Shown: positions 61,074 through 64,000 of the stretch, piece by piece
How the letters are laid out: every line of letters starts with the position of its first letter
How positions within the stretch are numbered: position 1 is the first letter of the stretch
DNA from: an uncultured Prevotella sp.
Lineage (GTDB): Bacteria > Bacteroidota > Bacteroidia > Bacteroidales > Bacteroidaceae
Direction of reading: 5' to 3'
Length of the DNA stretch: 64,000 nt
Assembly (NCBI GenBank): GCA_944320195.1
Contig: CALUGP010000006.1
Coordinates: 53,206-117,205 of the forward strand
Translations under genes and position numbers: made by a program
The notes under the pieces: model-generated
What the model saw: only the letters and a program-made list of their open reading frames with translations
What the model was told of the DNA's origin: nothing
Databases searched by the model: none

Positions 61074-62516
61074 ATGAACAACAAACTATATGGCAAACTG
61101 ATATTCGAGCTGTCTCATGATGGGCGCAGGGCTTGCTCTTTGCCTGAAAACACATATGGAAATTACGAGTTGCCGGAGGCCATGAGGCGCTCGGAAGATG
61201 CCGGACTGCCCGAGTGTGACGAGCTTACCGTTGTGCGTCATTATACCAATATGAGCGGAAACAACTTCGGAGTGGACAACGGTTTCTATCCATTGGGCAG
61301 CTGTACCATGAAATACAATCCTTACATCAATGAGGAAATGGCAGCCCGCAAGGAGTTCTCGGCCGCTCATCCGATGCAGCCTGTCGGCACGTGCCAGGGC
61401 GCACTGGCCGTTTATTACAACCTGCAAAAGTCTTTGTCGGCCATCGCTGGCCTGGCGGAATTCACCCTGAATCCCTTTGCAGGGGCGCATGGCGAGCTTA
61501 CGGGGCTGATGATTATCCGTGCTTATCATGAAAGCCGGGGCGACGTGAAGAGGACAAAGGTGATAGTGCCCGACTCGGCCCACGGAACCAATCCGGCTTC
61601 GGCGGCAGTCTGTGGACTTGAAGTGGTCGAGGTGAAAAGCACGGCTGACGGTACGGTGGACATTGAACATCTGCACGAACTGCTTGATGACACGGTGGCC
61701 GCGATGATGATGACCAATCCCAACACGCTCGGCCTGTTCGAGCCGGGCATACCGGAGATTGCTGAAATGGTGCACAACTGTGGCGCGTTGATGTATTATG
61801 ACGGAGCAAACCTCAACCCGATGCTTGGTGTCTGCCGCCCGGGCGACATGGGGTTCGACGTGATGCACATCAATCTTCATAAGACTTTCTCCACTCCTCA
61901 CGGCGGAGGCGGACCGGGAAGCGGCCCTGTCGGCGTGAGAAGCGGGCTGGAGCAGTTCTTGCCGAAGCCGCGTGTGGTCAAGAATGGTGACAAGTATGAG
62001 ATAGAGACCTGCGGCGAAGGAGACATCAGCGTGGGTGCATTCCTTGGCAACTTCTGCGTGGACGTGAAGGCGTATGCCTACATACTTACACTCGGAAGGG
62101 AGAACATCAGACTTGTGGGGCCGCTCGCCACGCTCAACGCCAACTACATAAAGGAGTGCCTGAAGGACGTGTATGAACTGCCCATAAAGGGCTTGTGCAA
62201 GCATGAGTTCGTGTTCGACGGCCTGCGCGACAAGTCTATCGGCGTGACCACCATGGACGTGGCGAAGCGCCTTCTGGACTTCGGCTATCATGCACCGACG
62301 ATATATTTCCCATTGCTTTTCCATGAGGCGATGATGATTGAGCCGACCGAAAACGAGAGCAAGGAGACTATTGACGGCTTCATCGGCATGATGCGTGAGA
62401 TTGCAAGGGAGGCAAAGGATGAGCCTGAAACCGTGAAAGGCGCTCCGCACAATGCTCCGATAGGCCGTGTGGACGATGTCTTGGCGGCGAAGCATCCGGT
62501 TTTGAAATACACATAA
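61074..62516 (+). CDS. gcvPB: Glycine dehydrogenase (decarboxylating) subunit 2
   Basis: A 480-residue PLP-carrying subunit of the split P protein, which decarboxylates glycine and transfers the aminomethyl group to GcvH. The PLP lysine is Lys270 in DVMHINLHKTFSTPHGGGGP; the preceding PDSAHGTNPASAAVCGLEVV and NPNTLGLFEPGIPEIAEMVH are cofactor-contact segments. The start FELSHDGRRACSLP is typical. It follows gcvPA by 36 bases and precedes lpdA by 11. Confidence 0.97.
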   Translation: MNNKLYGKLIFELSHDGRRACSLPENTYGNYELPEAMRRSEDAGLPECDELTVVRHYTNMSGNNFGVDNGFYPLGSCTMKYNPYINEEMAARKEFSAAHPMQPVGTCQGALAVYYNLQKSLSAIAGLAEFTLNPFAGAHGELTGLMIIRAYHESRGDVKRTKVIVPDSAHGTNPASAAVCGLEVVEVKSTADGTVDIEHLHELLDDTVAAMMMTNPNTLGLFEPGIPEIAEMVHNCGALMYYDGANLNPMLGVCRPGDMGFDVMHINLHKTFSTPHGGGGPGSGPVGVRSGLEQFLPKPRVVKNGDKYEIETCGEGDISVGAFLGNFCVDVKAYAYILTLGRENIRLVGPLATLNANYIKECLKDVYELPIKGLCKHEFVFDGLRDKSIGVTTMDVAKRLLDFGYHAPTIYFPLLFHEAMMIEPTENESKETIDGFIGMMREIAREAKDEPETVKGAPHNAPIGRVDDVLAAKHPVLKYT

Positions 62517-62527
62517 GCCGTAAAACA

Positions 62528-63844
62528 ATGAAAACAGACTTGTTAATCTTGGGCGCCGGGCCGGGCGGTTACCACACGGCGGCATACGCCGCGCGCCATG
62601 GGCTGACCGTGACCATAGTGGAAAAGGCCGATGTCGGCGGCACATGCCTCAACCAGGGATGCATCCCTACGAAAGCCTTTTGCCATGACGCAGAAGCTAT
62701 TGAAGCCGCCAGAAGGGTGTGCGGTGACGACGTGCAGGTTGACTTCGCAAAAATATACGAGCGCAAATGCGCCGTTGTCGACAAGCTCCGCGAAGACGTG
62801 GAGACGCTCATGTCGCAACCGGGCATAACCCTTGTGCGTGGTAGTGGTGTTTTTACGGGCAATAAAACTGTTCTGGTAGGCGGCGATGAATATACGGCCG
62901 ACAATTTGATAATAGCCACAGGGTCGCGACCGAGGGCTCTTTCTGTTGATGGTACGGAACTTCCCGGTGTGCTGGACTCAACCGGATTGCTTGCCCTCGA
63001 CACCCTTCCCGGCAGTCTTTGCATCATCGGCGCAGGCGTGATAGGCCTTGAGTTCGCATCCGTTTTCAGGAGTTTCGGGTGCGAAGTGACCGTCGTTGAA
63101 TACATGAAAGAGTGCCTCCCTCCTTACGACTCAGACATATCGCGCCGCGTGCGCAAGGCCATGGAGAAGCGTGGAGTGAGGTTCGTCATGCAGGCCGGTG
63201 TTGCCGGAATTGTCCAAGCGGAAGGCAAGTTGCAGGTAAATTACGTGTGCAAGGGCAAGCCGGGTGCGGCAATCGCCGACAAGGTGCTTGTGGCAACGGG
63301 GCGTGAGGCCAACATTTCCGGCATCGGTCTGGAGACGGTTGGCGTGGTGACAGACAAGGGATGCGTCGTTGTTGATGACAACATGCAGACCAATGTCAGT
63401 GGAATTTACGCCGTGGGCGATGTCAACGGCCGCTGCATGCTGGCCCATGCGGCCATAATGCAGGGCATGCGTTGTGTGAACCATATACTCGGCCGTGCCG
63501 ACAATATACGTCTCGACCTGATGCCTTCGGCCGTGTTCACAAATCCGGAGGCGGCTGCAGTGGGGCTGACCGAGAGCCAATGCAAGGATGCCGGTATGGA
63601 ATACGCCGTAAGGAAAACGCCTTACCGTGCCAACGGACGGGCCGTGGCTGACGAGGCTGACGGCGGTTTGCTCAAGCTGATAACAGGGAATGACGGTTTG
63701 ATTGTGGGTTGCCACGTGTGCGGCTCGCATGCGGCTGACATCGTTCAGGAGGTTACAGCCATCATGTCAATGGGCTGCACGCTTGACCGTCTGCACGACA
63801 TTACCCACATTCATCCTACCATTGCCGAACTGCTTGCAGGCTGA
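62528..63844 (+). CDS. lpdA: Dihydrolipoyl dehydrogenase (L protein)
   Basis: A 438-residue FAD disulfide oxidoreductase that re-oxidises dihydrolipoyl-GcvH with NAD. The FAD motif is LLILGAGPGGYHTAAYAARH (6-25), the redox disulfide is Cys40/Cys45 in GGTCLNQGCIPTK, the NAD motif is LCIIGAGVIGLEFASVFRSF, and the C-terminal His-Glu pair lies in ITHIHPTIAELLAG. It is about 20-30 residues shorter than many LpdA proteins, mostly because the C-terminus ends right after the active-site helix; all catalytic residues are present. Last gene of the glycine cleavage operon. Confidence 0.95.
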   Translation: MKTDLLILGAGPGGYHTAAYAARHGLTVTIVEKADVGGTCLNQGCIPTKAFCHDAEAIEAARRVCGDDVQVDFAKIYERKCAVVDKLREDVETLMSQPGITLVRGSGVFTGNKTVLVGGDEYTADNLIIATGSRPRALSVDGTELPGVLDSTGLLALDTLPGSLCIIGAGVIGLEFASVFRSFGCEVTVVEYMKECLPPYDSDISRRVRKAMEKRGVRFVMQAGVAGIVQAEGKLQVNYVCKGKPGAAIADKVLVATGREANISGIGLETVGVVTDKGCVVVDDNMQTNVSGIYAVGDVNGRCMLAHAAIMQGMRCVNHILGRADNIRLDLMPSAVFTNPEAAAVGLTESQCKDAGMEYAVRKTPYRANGRAVADEADGGLLKLITGNDGLIVGCHVCGSHAADIVQEVTAIMSMGCTLDRLHDITHIHPTIAELLAG

Positions 63845-63871
63845 CGGCCGGTCGGCATGTCAGCGGACATC

Positions 63872-63924
63872 ATGCAAAAGGCCGTCTTTCATGTTGCGAA
63901 AGACGGCCTTTTGGCTTCTAAAAG
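63872..63924. repeat. 22-bp-period palindrome array, copy 12
   Basis: Two clean units, GCAAAAGGCCGTCTTTC and GAAAGACGGCCTTTTGGC, which form a perfect hairpin with a short loop 27 bases after the lpdA stop, and a decayed third (TAAAAG). It may act as the operon's terminator. Confidence 0.85.
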
Positions 63925-64000
63925 AACGCGAGTTCGGCATAAGAAGTTTATGCAATAAGCCTGCTTTTGTCAATGATGTCAATATTCAAAGACGGTTTCT
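63925..64000. mobile_element. Left end of a further MITE/IS-like element (cut by window end)
   Basis: AACGCGAGTTCGGCATAAGA (63925-63944) matches the 20-bp terminal repeat of the element at 9941-10176 at 18 or more positions. The sequence after it differs from the interior of that element, so it may be a longer relative such as an insertion sequence continuing beyond the window. Confidence 0.5.

Noticed and set aside
61086-62645. A 519-codon minus-strand frame opposite gcvPB
   Set aside because: It spans two clear plus-strand genes and lacks any domain; long antisense frames are expected with this codon usage.

Overview
The window reads as chromosome of a Bacteroidales bacterium, most likely in or near Prevotella. 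Direct signs are the promoters (TTTG, 19-21 bp, TAnnTTTG), a surface-lipoprotein signal with acidic residues after the lipobox cysteine, a TonB-dependent receptor with an N-terminal carboxypeptidase-like domain, an anaerobe-style 2-oxoacid:ferredoxin oxidoreductase, and an OmpA protein of Bacteroidales type. The genus is inferred from protein resemblance and from the style of the intergenic repeats. I saw no rRNA, tRNA, CRISPR array, prophage or transposase gene, though I could not run a tRNA search.

Layout. 1-4.7 kb: end of an alpha-L-fucosidase, a Nif3-like protein and a zinc-ribbon coiled-coil protein, a FucP-type sugar permease, and a DUF4377-like lipoprotein. 4.8-9.9 kb: a TPP riboswitch and thiamine operon (thiD-thiE fusion, thiC, a Thi4-type thiazole synthase, a ThiE/TenI-like protein) with no ThiG/ThiH/ThiS. 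9.9-16 kb: a MITE-like element, an acetyltransferase, a TonB receptor, a DprA-like protein and a TerB/DnaJ protein. 16.2-19.2 kb: a PD-(D/E)xK protein coupled to a 59-residue membrane protein, holA, a 770-bp AT-rich block with a possible structured RNA, and an XRE-type regulator. 19.5-25.4 kb: pyrK-pyrD, a TraB/GumN protein, a possible small RNA and large hairpin element, aroC, slyD, and a small secreted protein. 25.5-29.6 kb: flavodoxin and its DUF2023 partner, a CopA-like ATPase apparently lacking its nucleotide-binding domain, and an envelope protein.

29.9-36 kb: branched-chain amino acid operon on the minus strand (ilvD-ilvB-ilvN-acyl-ACP thioesterase-ilvC). 36-41.6 kb: OmpA, the late cobalamin genes cobU-cobT-cobS-cobC, and a nucleotidyltransferase-like protein. 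41.8-47.2 kb, minus strand: folD, a 59-residue TPR protein and the four-subunit kor/vor oxidoreductase, then ffh. 48-54.7 kb: two peptidases, recJ and recQ. 54.8-56.6 kb, minus strand: a DUF805 protein, trmD and a HIT protein. 57-63.8 kb: a lipoate ligase and the full glycine cleavage system (gcvT, gcvH, gcvPA, gcvPB, lpdA). LplA can lipoylate GcvH, and LpdA re-oxidises it.

The coding content is mostly housekeeping. The unusual material lies between genes: twelve arrays of 17-bp palindromes on a 22-bp period, six AT-rich hairpins starting at or near stop codons, a GC-rich short hairpin family, a promoter module present twice, MITE-like palindromes, a cluster of seven GTTAAC sites between ffh and a peptidase gene, and a pseudoknot-capable segment after holA. 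The best gene-level oddities are the CopA without an N-domain, the His-type Thi4, and the coupled nuclease-like/small-membrane-protein pair.
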